A stretch of DNA of 64,000 bases from Vicia villosa (Eukaryota > Streptophyta > Magnoliopsida > Fabales > Fabaceae). The translations under genes and the position numbers were made by a program. Position 1 is the stretch's first letter; the number at the start of each line of letters is the position of its first letter. The stretch is from NCBI RefSeq assembly GCF_029867415.1, contig NC_081181.1, forward strand, positions 76,418,144-76,482,143, in the 5' to 3' direction. Of this stretch, positions 11,690-21,486 are shown piece by piece. The notes below the pieces were generated by a model, which ran no database searches, was not told where the DNA came from, and saw only the letters and a list, made by a program, of their open reading frames with translations.

Positions 11690-12252
11690 GGTAACGATCT
11701 AGTCTTTACTAAGAATCCATAAGAATTCTCAAAGTATTAAGACTTTCATCGATCAAAAGAAAAAAGGAGAAGGAGAAGGTAAAATGCATAAAGATAATCA
11801 ACTCACACTATCATTAATATCATTCATCTAATATTATGGATTTGGTTCTTTCCAACCTATCAACATCCTAGATCCAATGATATTAATGAAATGGAGGAAG
11901 AAGAATAAAATTCACAAAAGATAATCACAAGAATGAAAACAAATTGATCTAGTCTTCATCAAGAATCCATAGAATTCTCAAGATGTTAAGACTTTCATCG
12001 ATCAAAAGAAAACAAGATGAAAAAGATAAGAATAGAGACAAATTGATCTAGTCTTTATCAAGAATTCATAGAATTCTCAAGATGTTAAGACTTTCATCGA
12101 TCAAAAGAAAGATAAGATGAAAATAAGAATGAAAACATAAAAGATAATCAACTCACACTATCATTAATATCATTCATCTAATATTATGGATTAGGTCATT
12201 TCAAACCTATCAACATCCTAGATCCAATGATATTAATGAAGTGGAGGAAGTA
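11690..12252. repeat. Reiterated blocks inside LTR 1 (also in LTRs 2 and 3)
   Basis: A ~70-bp block ending GACTTTCATCGATCAAAAGA occurs three times (around 11694, 11944 and 12043). A ~115-bp block starting AAGATAATCAACTCACACT occurs twice (around 11788 and 12137). They lie downstream of the TATA box in the element's direction, so in the transcribed part of the LTR. Identical blocks lie at +11,559 and +23,119. Confidence 0.8.
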
Positions 12253-12303
12253 GGACACCAAAACAAGCATAAAAGAGGCAAAAAACCACATTCTGCCAGC
12301 AGG

Positions 12304-12407
12304 AAATCGATTTCATGCAGGGGGAAATCGATTTCCATAGTGCAGTTTTCAGAAAAAACAGGTCACGCTCAGCAGGAAATCGATTTCAGCCTTAAGGAAA
12401 TCGATTT
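12304..12407 (-). promoter_or_regulatory. Palindrome cluster A in LTR 1 (4 x AAATCGATTT)
   Basis: Perfect palindromes AAATCGATTT start at 12304, 12325, 12377 and 12398, spacing 21-52-21 bp. The cluster is about 450-560 bp downstream of the TATA box in the element's direction. Intervening sequence is not conserved to the same degree. Copies in the other LTRs: 23863-23966 and 35423-35526. The role is unknown; paired binding sites for a dimeric factor are an inference. Confidence 0.65.
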
Positions 12408-12856
12408 CCTCAGTGCAAAATCCAGCAAAAACAGCATTTAGAGGCATAAAACTTGACTTGAACAAACATACAAACACCTTATGATCACACATCAATTGGA
12501 GCACGAATTTTCCATCAAATCAACAACAAATAGCACCAATATAGCATCAAAGATGCATTGAACACAAACCACAAAGGATCTACATCATGATACACAAAAA
12601 GGATGAAGAGAATTTACCAAATCTTGCACAAACTTGGATCTACTTCAAGAATCACCAACACAAATCTTGATCTCTCAACAATTGAAGAAAAAAGAGTGAA
12701 ATGGATGGTGGCTTAGCTCAAAGTTTGTGAGGTTCAAGATGTGACTCACAAACTTTATGAAAGAAAAAGAGCTTTGGTGAATTTGGTAGGGATGAGGAGA
12801 GAAATTGCAAGGGATTTGTTGGCTCTCAAAGCTTGAGAAATGAGAGAGTAGTGGGC

Positions 12857-12867
12857 TCTATTTATAG
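12857..12867 (-). promoter_or_regulatory. TATA box of LTR 1
   Basis: On the minus strand TCTATAAATAG, a canonical plant TATA box, about 680 bp into the LTR from its U3 end. It is the likely core promoter for the element transcript. The same box is at 24416-24426 and 35976-35986 in LTRs 2 and 3. Confidence 0.7.
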
Positions 12868-13100
12868 AATTGGAGCAAGAGTAGTGGCAATTTGGTCTTT
12901 TGGCATTTGGTAATTAGCTTGTGTTTAATTGATGATTAAAGTGGTGTTTAAATGGTAAGAAAAGGTAAAATGAGGTTTAAGTGGGTTTAATGAAGGAGTT
13001 AATTTTGATGAGGTGGAAAATTGGTAAAATGATCAAAGAAAAAGGTGCCAAAATGATGTCAAGCTTCCCTCCTTATATTTTTTTGAATTTTGCCTGAAGG

Positions 13101-13277
13101 AAATCGATTTACCCAGGAAGGAAATCGATTTCACTCTGTTCCAGAAGAGAAATTGGCGCAAAATACACTAGGGAAATCGATTTACCCAGGAGGGAAATCG
13201 ATTTCATGCTGTCCAGAATGTGATTTTGGTGAAGATTGCTGCAGGGAAATCGATTTACCCAGTAGGGAAATCGATTT
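13101..13277 (-). promoter_or_regulatory. Palindrome cluster B in LTR 1 (6 x AAATCGATTT), upstream of TATA
   Basis: AAATCGATTT starts at 13101, 13122, 13174, 13195, 13247 and 13268: spacing 21-52-21-52-21, a 73-bp dimer repeated three times. It lies about 235-410 bp upstream of the TATA box on the element's strand, a natural place for enhancer sites. Copies: 24660-24836 and 36220-36396. The palindromes are exact while the intervening bases vary. Confidence 0.65.
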
Positions 13278-13543
13278 CATCAGTCAAAAATGTGAAAAAT
13301 GCCTTGTTTATTGCATGTCTTGGCTTGGTACCTACAAAACAAAAGTCTACAAAGAAACAAAGCAATATTTTTGGTATTTGGGTTAGTATAAGCATACAAG
13401 ATACACAATCATTGGTGCTTGATGGTCCCTCTTATTGATGAGGTGAGTGTAACACCATAAACAAAACTTCCAAGTGAAGCTCTTGATTAGTGATTGAGAT
13501 GTGAATGATATAGGATCTTAGGGTCAAAAATTGGGGTATGACA

Positions 13544-13552
13544 GATGCCCCT
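13544..13552 (-). other. Polypurine tract, unit 1
   Basis: AGGGGCATC on the minus strand abuts LTR 1. It is identical to the PPT of the surrounding Ogre element (823-831). The unit 2 copy is at 25103-25111. Confidence 0.8.
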
Positions 13553-13625
13553 ATTTAAGTTTCTTCGATTTGGAGATACGATGATTGGAAATCTTCGTTT
13601 TGACAAAAATCGAAGAGACTTAAAT
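13553..13625 (-). other. PPT-proximal stem-loop, unit 1
   Basis: Arms 13553-13571 and 13607-13625 are complementary at 18 of 19 positions, and the first arm abuts the PPT. A nested hairpin occupies 13580-13596. Compared with the host Ogre (832-902), two T-A pairs of the stem are C-G pairs there, i.e. changed on both sides. The unit 2 copy is at 25112-25184. Confidence 0.6.
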
Positions 13626-13975
13626 ATATAAAACACAATTTTTGATCCTAAGATGCAATGCAATGTTAATGAATGCATGTGATGATAATGATAACACTGG
13701 GGAGTATCAGGTGATCCACTGGGGAAAACAAATGTCTTGATATAACTCCGCTGGGGAAACAGATGTCTTGCAAGTAGGAACTCCTCTGAGGAAGGCAAGA
13801 CTTTGTTGGAGACGGAACTTTTAGTGGGAAAAGAAATTTCTCTGGGGAAACACTTCGCGTCAGAGAGGTTAGAGCATCCTCTTTCACTGGGGATGAGAAA
13901 AGGGGTCATCCTCTTTCACTGGGGATGAGACAGTATGTATCTGAATACCCATCTTCTGTTAACAGAAATCAGATC

Positions 13976-15231
13976 ATCGTACCACTGATGAAGAGATGTA
14001 CCGCCGTACCACTGACGATAACACATACCCACGTTCCACTGAAGGTATTAAGGAGATATACCACCGTACCACTGATGATATAAAAGGAGATGATTCATCG
14101 ACGTACCACTGACGATGAAAGAGATGTACCGCCGTACCACTGACGATAACACATACCCACGTTCCACTGAAGGTATTAAGGAGATATACCACCGTACCAC
14201 TGATGATATAAAAGGAGATGATTCATCGACGTACCACTGACGATGAAAGAGATGTACCGCCGTACCACTGACGATAACACATACCAACGTTCCACTGAAG
14301 GCATGAAGAGATATATACCACCGTACCACTGATGATATAAAAGGAGATAATTCATCGACGTACCACTGAAGATGAAAGAGATGTACCGCCGTACCACTGA
14401 CGATAACACATACCCACGTTCCACTGAAGGTATTAAGGAGATATACCACCGTACCACTGATGATATAAAAGGAGATGATTCATCGACGTACCACTGACGA
14501 TGAAAGAGATGTACCGCCGTACCACTGACGATAACACATACCCACGTTCCACTGAAGGTATTAAGGAGATATACCACCGTACCACTGATGATATAAAAGG
14601 AGATGATTCATCGACGTACCACTGACGATGAAAGAGATGTACCGCCGTACCACTGACGTTAACACATACCAACGTTCCACTGAAGGCATGAAGATATACC
14701 ACCGTACCACTGATGATATAAAAGGAGATGATTCATCGACGTACCACTGACGATGAAAGAGATGTACCGCCGTACCACTGACGATAACACATACCAACGT
14801 TCCACTGAAGGCATGAAGAGATATATACCACCGTACCACTGATGATATAAAAGGAGATAATTCATCGACGTACCACTGAAGATGAAAGAGATGTACCGCC
14901 GTACCACTGACGATAACATATACCCACGTTCCACTGAAGGTATTAAAGAGAAATACATCGACGTACCACTGACGATGAAAGATAACAAAATACACCAACG
15001 TTCCACTGAAGGTGAACTACCAACGTCCCACTGGAGGTAGAAAGAGATGTATCGCCGTACCACTAACGATAACACATACCCTCGTTCCACTGAAGGTTTT
15101 GAAGAGAAATACATCGACGTACCACTGACGATGAAGATAACAAAATACACCATCGTTCCACTGAAGGTGAACTACCAACGTCCCACTGGAGGTAGAAAGA
15201 GATGCCTCTTCGTATCACTGATGGTGAAGAG
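13976..15231 (-). repeat. Minisatellite of ~128-bp units in the 3' UTR, unit 1
   Basis: The core CGTACCACTGA (with variant CGTTCCACTGAAGG) recurs about every 32 bp. Four such subunits make a higher-order unit of ~128 bp, most regular between about 14050 and 14950 (roughly seven units), degenerating toward 15231. Some units carry a 1-2 base or GAAGATATAT variant. Long minus-strand ORFs through it (about 133 aa) are by-products of the periodicity. Ogre 3' UTRs are known sources of such tandem repeats. Confidence 0.92.
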
Positions 15232-17261
15232 CAATCAATAATGATTTGAGGATGCCAACACAAATGCATAATCTCAATATTCATTGTCCAGCAACCAAAA
15301 TTCAATCCATGAACAAATGGAAAGAAGCTGCCTCAAAAAGACTGGACCAAGTGAGGGAAAAAACTCACTGGTATTCTGTTCGTAGACATCTGAACAGAAT
15401 AACTGAAACATATTATCCACCTAGAAACAAATTCAATGGGGATTTTCAAGGAAAGTGAGCTTTTTCTGCTTGACTGCAAACTGTCACTTATACTGAAGCG
15501 ACTTACCATTTGCTGAGTTTCTTCCACTTGACTGCAAACTGTCACTTATACTGAAGCGATTTACCATTTGCTGAGCTTCTTCCACTTGGGAATCAAGAAG
15601 TTCATAAAGCCTGAGAGATTATCACTTGCTTTGAAGATAAGATTGATATGTGGAGACATACAAACTTGCTCAAATAAAGAGGCTTGCATTTGTTGTCAAC
15701 AAAACACGCTAAGGACAGAACCTGCCCCTTGCTTTCAAGTACAAATTCCAACGGAGTGCAATGACAGCACTGCTGGGAAATAAGCCTTTCAATATCTGAT
15801 AAGAGCATCAATCACAAACGAATTATCCATTATTGGGGAAAGCAGAATCCTCAAGAGGTGCAAAATAAATGCCTTCTCAATCTAGGTTTCCCAGCCTAGA
15901 GAGGTTCAAAATAGTATTGCAAGAGACCAAAGTTCAGCTCCAAGAACAAACTGGATAAAAAACGGCCAAACAAAGCTTTGCCCCTTGAGGAATAAACTTA
16001 AATGGGGATTAATTCCATCCTGACAAATGAGCTGAGGAGGAACACCGAAGCAAAATTCTTCCACGAGGAACAAACTCATTGGGGATTATCAGTCTCTGCG
16101 AGGAATTTACAAATCATCCTCTTCTTATCAAAAGATCGGGCAACACCCCAAGCTCTATTATGGGGAATCAGAGAAAATTTCTTTGGAGAAAATCACCATT
16201 ATGAACTTGCAGAGGAACTAAGAAGTTAACATCAAAGTAAACAAGTTAACATGCGGGGGATTTTAGTTCAAAACTCAACACAAGGTGAGAAAGAAAACCC
16301 AACAGTCCACCGTTGTCTCAAAACTTCTTGGTAGAGAGTGACATACTCTGGATTGGTCATGGCAACAACCTTTGTGCTTCAAGCTAATGAGGTGATCAAA
16401 GTAACTTCTGATTCACAACTTGCCCCAGACTACATGGTCTATGAGAGGAATTGCTTCAAGAGGATTCATGGAGATCCTTGGCATCATGAAGACTTTGGAA
16501 TAATCTGCCCCAGATCAACAGATTCTTGGAGAGATTCATCAAATCTCGACGTAACTGCCCCAGATTGACTAAACTTGGCACATTCTTTTACTCGACAAAG
16601 TCTTCAAGCTTTGCCCCATGATGGTAATCAAACTTGCAAAAGCATTATACTGGGAAAACAGCATGCCCTTGGCAATGTTTTAGTTTTCTACTGATGATCA
16701 GATGTAAACTTCCTGAATGTCAAACAAATGTTTACAAGCAGAAAAATGTTTATTGTGAGAATGATAATGAAAATGCAACAATTATGTAAGTCTTGAAGTT
16801 TCAAAAAGATGTCGCATAACTTTGTGAATGAATCACTAGTTAAGAGATGACATTGATTTTTTTTATTTTTTATGCATATGATACCAACACAAGTTTTCAG
16901 CATAACTGATAGGAGTCAGGAACGCTTTCTTGTTTAAGTATGCTCTCGAAATAAACCCTGCTTCAATTAGGACTTTTGAGGGTTGTAACGTGGCCTGGTT
17001 CACGGTTTTCAGAAAAAAAGATTTTTAGGCTCAAAGTTTATTTAGCCCACCCCATCTTCGTGATGTTCTCCAGTCCTATGTTCAGTTAACTTAACACGAG
17101 TATTCATCTCTCAAAAGGATTTTGTGCCATTAAGGACCTGATGAAGCTTTCTTGGAGTAGCAGTCACCCTTTTGTCTTCATTTTTGTATTCACACAGATT
17201 TGTTCATTTTTTAGGACTTTTGCTTTGTAGTCCTTTCTTTTCACTTTTCACTCTTTTCTCT

Positions 17262-17292
<31 letters not shown>

Positions 17293-18155
17293 CCTAACTT
17301 TTTCCTGGACTGATTCTTTTGAATTGGTCGTCCAGCGGGATGCTCTAACTTTTGCCTAAGTCACTTGTTTTCAAGTTTTTGACTTAGCGAGCTTTTTTTT
17401 CTTTTTCTTCTTTTTTTCATTCTTTTGATTTGAACAAATCGTATGATATTGACTTTGTCTTGACTTATTGAGAGGGTTGTGACTGCCTCATTTCTTGGCG
17501 GATGAAGGATAACCATTGTGGTTTCACATTTTCCAGCCTTTTGATGCGCGGGGAATAACCATTGTGGTTTCCCATGATCCAACCATTGATGTGGATATGA
17601 CATGCTTGACCTTTGGATGCCCAATCCTTTTTGAAATATGAACACTCGGTCAAATTAACTGAACACTACCCTGCCCCAGGTTAAAATTTAGGGTTTTTTC
17701 GTTTAGAAAAGAAACTCCTACTTCAAGGCTCAAAGGGGTTAACAAGGGATTATCTTCCTTATATCTCCGGTGTTTGGGAATTTGAAACAATGCCTGTACA
17801 TCATCAGCAGGGTCTTATTCAAAAGCATACAACCAGAAATTTTGCGTTTTCAGATCATCATCCTCCCTCCAATCTTTGCATAAGCAAGAGTTTGGCAAAA
17901 GCAATTGGCATCATAATGCATAAAAACCAATAAACATGAGTGAAACGAATGAATTACTTCAAGACAAACATTATCATTGTATTAGCATTAACATTCAAAA
18001 ATAAACATGTTCCTTCATGCAAACAATGCATTGAAAAACAAGAAATATTACGAATGGAAATCAATAAGAATACTAAAAACTGAGAAAAAATCTCTCCATC
18101 TGGGCATATGCTGAACGAAACATCTTTCGAACTTCAGGCTACCATCAATAGTGAT

Positions 18156-18911
18156 TCATTCATGCTTTGGCAAGGGATTGTTTTGAACATTAGGGCCAAT
18201 GTCTCGGAAAGACAAAATACCAGCACGAGTCAATCTTTGAACTTCAACCTTTAGACCCCAACAATCTTCTAAACTGTGTCCGGGAGCATCCTGATGAAAA
18301 GCGCAAGTAACATCAGCATTGTACCACCATGGAATCTTCTCTGGAATTGGAGGTGGTGATCTTGGCTGAACCAACTTCTTATGAATTAGAGCAGGGAACA
18401 ATTCGGTGTAGGTCATATGGATAGGATCAAAATTAGGCTTTCGAGATTGATTTTGCTCATTCAGTGGAGGAGCTTGTTGACGAGTACCTTGCTGATAATC
18501 TGGAGTTGCATGAATTGAATTGGATACAGGAATGATATAGGAAACATGATGATGTTGATGATGATTGTTTCCTCCCCTGATTCTCTTCTTTGAAAAGTCA
18601 TTACCAAACTTCTTCACACTACCAGCTGAGTTACCTTCTTCAAACAAACATTCCTTTCGGACATCCTTTTCTAGAAGCGCTTTCATACCCACCTCTCTGT
18701 GGAAGTCAGCAGGTGTACTGACTACTGTCCCCTTGGGAAAGAACGAGTTCAGAGTTTCAAGAAAGACCTTTGCCATCCTTTCTTCCATCATAGGAGGATT
18801 GACTTGGGCAGCAACTAGAGCCTCAACCAGAGCAGTCAGATGCTCCATACCAGCCTTCAAAGTAACCACCTCTTTGCGGAGTTCAAGAATCTCTTGTTTG
18901 ATACTTTCCAT
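18156..18911 (-). CDS. gag: Miniature Gag of the non-autonomous Ogre, unit 1
   Basis: A 251-aa protein derived from Ogre Gag by a large internal deletion. Residues 1-40 form a coiled-coil-like N-terminus (ELRKEVVTLKAGMEHLTALVEAL) matching the host Gag start. From about residue 42 it resumes at a region equivalent to host residue ~310 (ERMAKVFLETLNSFF). About 270 residues of the capsid core are therefore absent. The C-terminal half keeps the zinc-finger-like motif CAFHQDAPGHSLEDC (C-X2-H-X5-H-X4-C) and ends at FRDIGPNVQNNPLPKHE, before the protease. The ORF is open from ATG to stop in both units. It may bind element RNA or co-assemble with full-length Gag; that is inference. Confidence 0.85.
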   Translation of the reverse strand: MESIKQEILELRKEVVTLKAGMEHLTALVEALVAAQVNPPMMEERMAKVFLETLNSFFPKGTVVSTPADFHREVGMKALLEKDVRKECLFEEGNSAGSVKKFGNDFSKKRIRGGNNHHQHHHVSYIIPVSNSIHATPDYQQGTRQQAPPLNEQNQSRKPNFDPIHMTYTELFPALIHKKLVQPRSPPPIPEKIPWWYNADVTCAFHQDAPGHSLEDCWGLKVEVQRLTRAGILSFRDIGPNVQNNPLPKHE

Positions 18912-19181
18912 TTCTTCTTAGCACGAGCGTTGCACTGATGATACCAGGAGAAAGGAAATAAGGCTCTGGAAAAAACTTCTTTAGAGAGCAAGACCAAATG
19001 CAGAATGATGCATGCAATGCAAATAATTTGTTTTTTTTTTATTTGAGTTTCAAGGAACTTTTAAGACATTAATTGTAAACATTAGCAAAAAACATCATAA
19101 AACATAACAATATTCTTTCATTAATCATAGAAAAACATACAAAAGGATTCAAAGATCCAAAATTACAAAATAAAGAAAAAG
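18912..19181 (-). other. Spacer between ORF1 and mini-gag, unit 1
   Basis: 270 bases, A/T-rich, with a T9 run near 19030 and no ORF. The corresponding spacer in the host Ogre is 37421-37729. I see no clear signal in it. Confidence 0.6.
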
Positions 19182-20690
19182 CTAAAAACTAGAAGGGAAC
19201 ACTTCAGATGACGATCCAACTCCTCTTTGCAGCTTCCTACGGAGCTTCTCCAATTCATCTTCATAAAAGGCCTTCAAATGAGCATTCTCGACCATCAGCT
19301 TATCAGCAACTTCTTTCCATGCGACTGAATCTTCTTGTGGTCTCTTTCGCTTTTCACCATGTTGTTGAAGCAACTCTTCTTGATGACGAATTTGATCTTC
19401 CTTTTCCATCAACCAACCATCTTGGATATCAAGCATTTCATCTTTTTCTTTCAAGTGTATCTTCAACTCTTTGTTTTCAAGCTCCAAAGCATCTCTTTCC
19501 GCTCTCAACTTAGCCACGAGCTCTAGATGTTCTTCACTACTTTCAACAGGAGTAGTGAGAGGCAATGGTGGAACAATGGGTAGAGAAGGCTCCTCGAGTA
19601 AATAAGGCATCTGAAAAGTATGAGCTCTAGCTTGAACCCAATCAGTGTAGTCTTTGAGAGCAACACATTGTTTCGTTCCCAAATGTCTCTTCCTATCAAC
19701 ATGGTGCCAAGCACGCACAAACCGGTTTCTCATATCCGAATTTCCATCTTGATTAAGATAGAAGATTCCTGACACAAGGATGCTAGCGGGTCTCTCCTTC
19801 ATAGGATAACAAAATTGACGCCTTGCAAGAATGGGGTTGTAGGTAATTCCTCCTTGTATACCAAGAAGAGGTACATTAGGGAATTCTCCACAACTATCAA
19901 TAATCTCACCAATGTCATAAGCAGGATTGTACCAATGGATATTCCCATTAGTAAGAGGCATGATCTTCTGAGACCATGAGAGACCATCAGGATTGTTCAA
20001 GAAACTCTTAGCTTGAGGTAAGTGCGAAATAAACCACTTATAGAGCAAAGGAGTACAACAATTGATAAGTCCACCTTTCTTATCATTCCTATGGTGAATG
20101 GAATGATAAGTATCCCCAAGCAAAGTAGGCACAGGATTCCCAATCATGAAAATCCGAATAGCATTAACATCGACAAAATGGTCAATGTTGGGAAAGAGTA
20201 TCAAACCATAGATGAGCAAGGCCAAAAATGTCTCAAAAGCAATCATACTTCCTTTACTAGCCAACATAGAAGCTTTTCCAATCAAGAACTTAGAAGTCAA
20301 CCCCCAAATTCCTCCTTTTTTGGTCATGTTTGCTTTCACATCTGATATCTTCAAATGAAGAAGCTCTGCTATTTCATCAACCTCAGGCTCTTTCTCCAGA
20401 CCACTAAACGGTATGTCATTCGTAATCGGTAAACCAATCCAATAAGAATACTCCTCCAAAGTGGGCATAAGCTGATAATCAGGAAAGGTGAAACAATGAT
20501 AAACTGGGTCATAAAACTGCACAAGAGTCTCAAGAATCCCCTTTTCCACTTTAGTCTTCAAGATAGAAATCAATTTCCCATAACGGTTTTTGAAGTTGTC
20601 AAGATTAGGAATCAAAGTTGCTAGCTCTTTCAATTCCTTTGCACTTGAATTTCTGAAAGTGTACTTCTTGATGCTTCTCTTTTGATCCAT
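19182..20690 (-). CDS. Ogre ORF1 protein, unit 1
   Basis: 502 aa from the ATG at 20690 (MDQKRSIKKYTF), preferred over an in-frame Met 28 codons upstream because it matches the usual start context and the upstream residues resemble leader. The N-terminal ~350 residues form the conserved Ogre ORF1 domain (FYDPVYHCFTFPDYQLMPTL, GLILFPNIDHFVDVNAI, GNPVPTLLGDTY), which resembles plant mobile-domain-like proteins; I am not certain of the family name. Residues ~390-495 are a long charged coiled coil (EEHLELVAKLRAERDALELE onward). The function of ORF1 in Ogre is not established. It is intact in both units while the host element's copy has a stop, suggesting recent amplification or selection. Confidence 0.85.
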   Translation of the reverse strand: MDQKRSIKKYTFRNSSAKELKELATLIPNLDNFKNRYGKLISILKTKVEKGILETLVQFYDPVYHCFTFPDYQLMPTLEEYSYWIGLPITNDIPFSGLEKEPEVDEIAELLHLKISDVKANMTKKGGIWGLTSKFLIGKASMLASKGSMIAFETFLALLIYGLILFPNIDHFVDVNAIRIFMIGNPVPTLLGDTYHSIHHRNDKKGGLINCCTPLLYKWFISHLPQAKSFLNNPDGLSWSQKIMPLTNGNIHWYNPAYDIGEIIDSCGEFPNVPLLGIQGGITYNPILARRQFCYPMKERPASILVSGIFYLNQDGNSDMRNRFVRAWHHVDRKRHLGTKQCVALKDYTDWVQARAHTFQMPYLLEEPSLPIVPPLPLTTPVESSEEHLELVAKLRAERDALELENKELKIHLKEKDEMLDIQDGWLMEKEDQIRHQEELLQQHGEKRKRPQEDSVAWKEVADKLMVENAHLKAFYEDELEKLRRKLQRGVGSSSEVFPSSF

Positions 20691-21462
20691 GGTACCTGTT
20701 ATGTTTACAAAAAATGTCTCTAAGTTCCTTGAAAACCATTTGTGAATGTTATTTTTATGAATGCATGAATGCATGGTTTATGCACCAATCACAATCAAGA
20801 GCACACAAGATCACATCAAATCACACAACAATCACACAGTCCAGGTTCAAAGGTTCGACGTCACGAGCATGGAGCCATGGGTCTACCCATCCCACAAGGA
20901 GTGATCTAGGGAAGTTTGTACCTGCCAATCGGGTTCTACAAAGGTTCCCAGAGTTTTCAATCTTCTATCGGATATTACCGGCACGCACAATTGCTCATGG
21001 GCGCCAATAATATGCCTAAAAAGACCTCGTCTGAGCGTAGTATCGCATGACAACAAGCTCAAATTGGTACTTGATCTTGTTTCTGCACTACATCCTAAAA
21101 AGGCTTAGATTGGTTAAGAGGGTTCTAGGCCATTCAGCTTCTACGGACACTCACTATTGAAAGTAATAGCGTTATCACGATGGTTCGTAACAACCTCTAC
21201 TACCTTCCATGAGGCCTCCACTGATTGGGGTTCCACCATATGACGCTCATGGTAAGGATTGCTCCTGACATGCGACTATTGGTCTTACCACCTCCTATCT
21301 CAAGTTGCTCACCAAAGTTCGGGTTAGAACTTTATCTCATCACAGAGGAACCATCGAGCACCAAAAAGAAAAAAATGAAAATAAACACACAAAGCACACA
21401 ACAATATATACAGATAAAACACACAGATAAACAAAAATAGGCTTAACACACTTAAAACTGGA
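20691..21462 (-). other. 5' leader of unit 1
   Basis: About 770 bases between PBS and ORF1 with no convincing ORF. A stretch near 21030-21060 (TCGTCTGAGCGTAG...CGCATGACA) has a counterpart in the host leader near 39650-39680. Packaging or dimerisation signals would be expected here, but I cannot identify one. Confidence 0.65.
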
Positions 21463-21480
21463 TCCCCAGTGAAGTCGCCA
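21463..21480 (-). other. Primer binding site, unit 1
   Basis: TGGCGACTTCACTGGGGA on the minus strand, six bases from the LTR 2 terminus. It is identical to the PBS of the host Ogre (40045-40062). Ogre elements are reported to use a tRNA-Arg primer; I could not check the match against a tRNA set. Confidence 0.85.
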
Positions 21481-21486
21481 TTTTTC

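Larger units (their letters stand above)
9928..13543 (-). repeat. LTR 1 (3'-most LTR) of the nested element
   Basis: Plus-strand ends are TGTAGCGGGG and GGGGTATGACA (minus strand: TGTCATACCCC...GCTACA). It contains a TATA box on the minus strand, two clusters of AAATCGATTT palindromes and reiterated blocks at 11690-12252. It differs from the other two LTRs at 10417 (A instead of G), the only LTR difference I noticed. Confidence 0.95.
13544..18155 (-). other. 3' untranslated region of unit 1
   Basis: About 4.6 kb between the mini-gag stop and the LTR, with no pol-derived protein similarity. Contents: PPT and stem-loop, minisatellite (13976-15231), a ~60-bp tandem duplication at 15465-15590, gap-filling sequence with repeated phrases such as CTTCCACGAGGAA that also occur in the host element's 3' UTR, and an ~30-base T-run at 17263-17292. 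Homology to the host 3' UTR near 17300-17400 shows that the whole pol region was deleted between the gag stop and this UTR. Confidence 0.8.

Noticed and set aside
12304..13277. CRISPR-like regularly spaced short repeats
   Set aside because: The repeats are 10-bp palindromes with alternating 21/52-bp spacing inside an LTR of a plant genome; there are no spacers or cas genes.
12241..13438. Short plus-strand ORFs (66-98 aa) in the LTRs containing repeated GKSI/EIDF peptides
   Set aside because: They are translations of the AAATCGATTT palindrome repeats and lie antisense to the element.
13974..15153. A series of overlapping minus-strand ORFs of 72-164 aa with repeating peptides (also 25533-26712)
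   Set aside because: They follow the ~128-bp minisatellite. Because 128 is not a multiple of three the same peptides reappear in rotating frames; no start context or homology supports a gene.
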